Shown here: positions 63,918 through 64,000 of the stretch, piece after piece
Position numbering within the stretch: position 1 is the first letter of the stretch
Layout of the letters: each line of letters begins with the position of its first letter
Assembly: GCA_027492915.1 (NCBI GenBank)
Contig: JAPUDW010000137.1
Coordinates: forward strand, 1-64,000
From: Bacteroidota bacterium
GTDB lineage: Bacteria > Chloroflexota > Anaerolineae > Aggregatilineales > Phototrophicaceae
Reading direction: 5' to 3'
Length of the DNA stretch: 64,000 nt
Program-made: the position numbers and the translations under genes
The notes under the pieces: model-generated
What the model saw: only the letters and a program-made list of their open reading frames with translations
Databases searched by the model: none
Told to the model about the DNA's origin: nothing

Positions 63918-64000
63918 ATGACGACCAAACCGATGGAATTATGGGCATTTCTCGAAAATTCAGACTTCCTCCGCCGCAAGAACGGCGAGCTTTACCGTCA
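63918..64000 (+). CDS. Partial CDS, N-terminus only, unknown function
   Basis: The frame starts at ATG 63918, with GAAGG 7 nt upstream, and runs off the right edge after 27 codons. It encodes MTTKPMELWAFLENSDFLRR and a few more residues (about 27 in all). It is divergent from the glycerol-1-phosphate dehydrogenase gene. The family cannot be told from this length. Confidence 0.6.
   Translation, partial: MTTKPMELWAFLENSDFLRRKNGELYR

Overview
The window looks like a stretch of bacterial chromosome, mostly housekeeping and accessory metabolism, with no phage, plasmid or CRISPR signature. My best guess is a Chloroflexota (Anaerolineae-like) genome. The inference rests on the mix of genes: WD40/PD40 propeller proteins, Thr/Pro-rich secreted proteins, several DinB-fold proteins, an AraM/EgsA-type glycerol-1-phosphate dehydrogenase, very large PAS/GAF kinases and a bacterial E1/E2/JAB operon. 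GTG and TTG starts are common, and many intergenic gaps hold short palindromic (REP-like) elements. Taxonomy cannot be proved from the sequence alone.

Layout. 0-6.2 kb: a truncated gene, a tRNA-Ala(GGC) with a clear promoter and terminator, then a MOSC protein, a nucleoside hydrolase, a 14-TM efflux pump and a D-aminoacylase-like amidohydrolase. 6.2-10.4 kb: secreted and propeller proteins, one of them frameshifted, and a YdeI-like protein. 10.5-19.8 kb: a surface-glycan block with a sulfotransferase, a Wzm/Wzt-type ABC exporter, a three-module glycosyltransferase of about 1320 residues and a methyltransferase. IS3 and IS630 remnants flank the methyltransferase; the IS630 piece truncates an alpha/beta-hydrolase gene. 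20.5-34.8 kb: HEAT and DinB proteins, a DUF421 protein, an Orn/Lys/Arg decarboxylase, enolase, an XRE regulator, a methyltransferase, a 144-bp direct repeat, an orphan peptide-type ABC permease pair, an NAD(P)-binding protein and a secreted GH26 mannanase.

37.3-42.1 kb (minus strand) is the most interesting locus. It is a compact, mostly overlapping operon encoding a ubiquitin-conjugating E2-like protein with a candidate catalytic Cys, a JAB/JAMM protein fused to a Cys-less E2-like domain, a ThiF/E1-like adenylating enzyme, a small Pro-rich protein and a protein-isoaspartate methyltransferase-like protein; a CoA-type Nudix hydrolase follows. The JAMM motif has Gln in place of the second zinc-binding His, and no ubiquitin-like beta-grasp gene is visible. 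This suggests a divergent protein-modification system, perhaps linked to damaged-protein handling, but the function is inferred.

42.3-54.8 kb: a membrane GT39-type glycosyltransferase, a well-delimited 47-residue small-protein gene, HTH regulators, a CAP-domain secreted protein, an IolC-like sugar kinase, TatA, a sirtuin, a Uma2 nuclease-like protein, an Lgt-like protein, a creatininase-family protein and a small zinc-binding protein. 54.8-62.2 kb: a two-gene signalling operon with a kinase of about 2030 residues (six PAS, five GAF domains) and a receiver-kinase hybrid, preceded by a small overlapping ORF. 62.5-64 kb: glycerol-1-phosphate dehydrogenase and the start of an unidentified gene.
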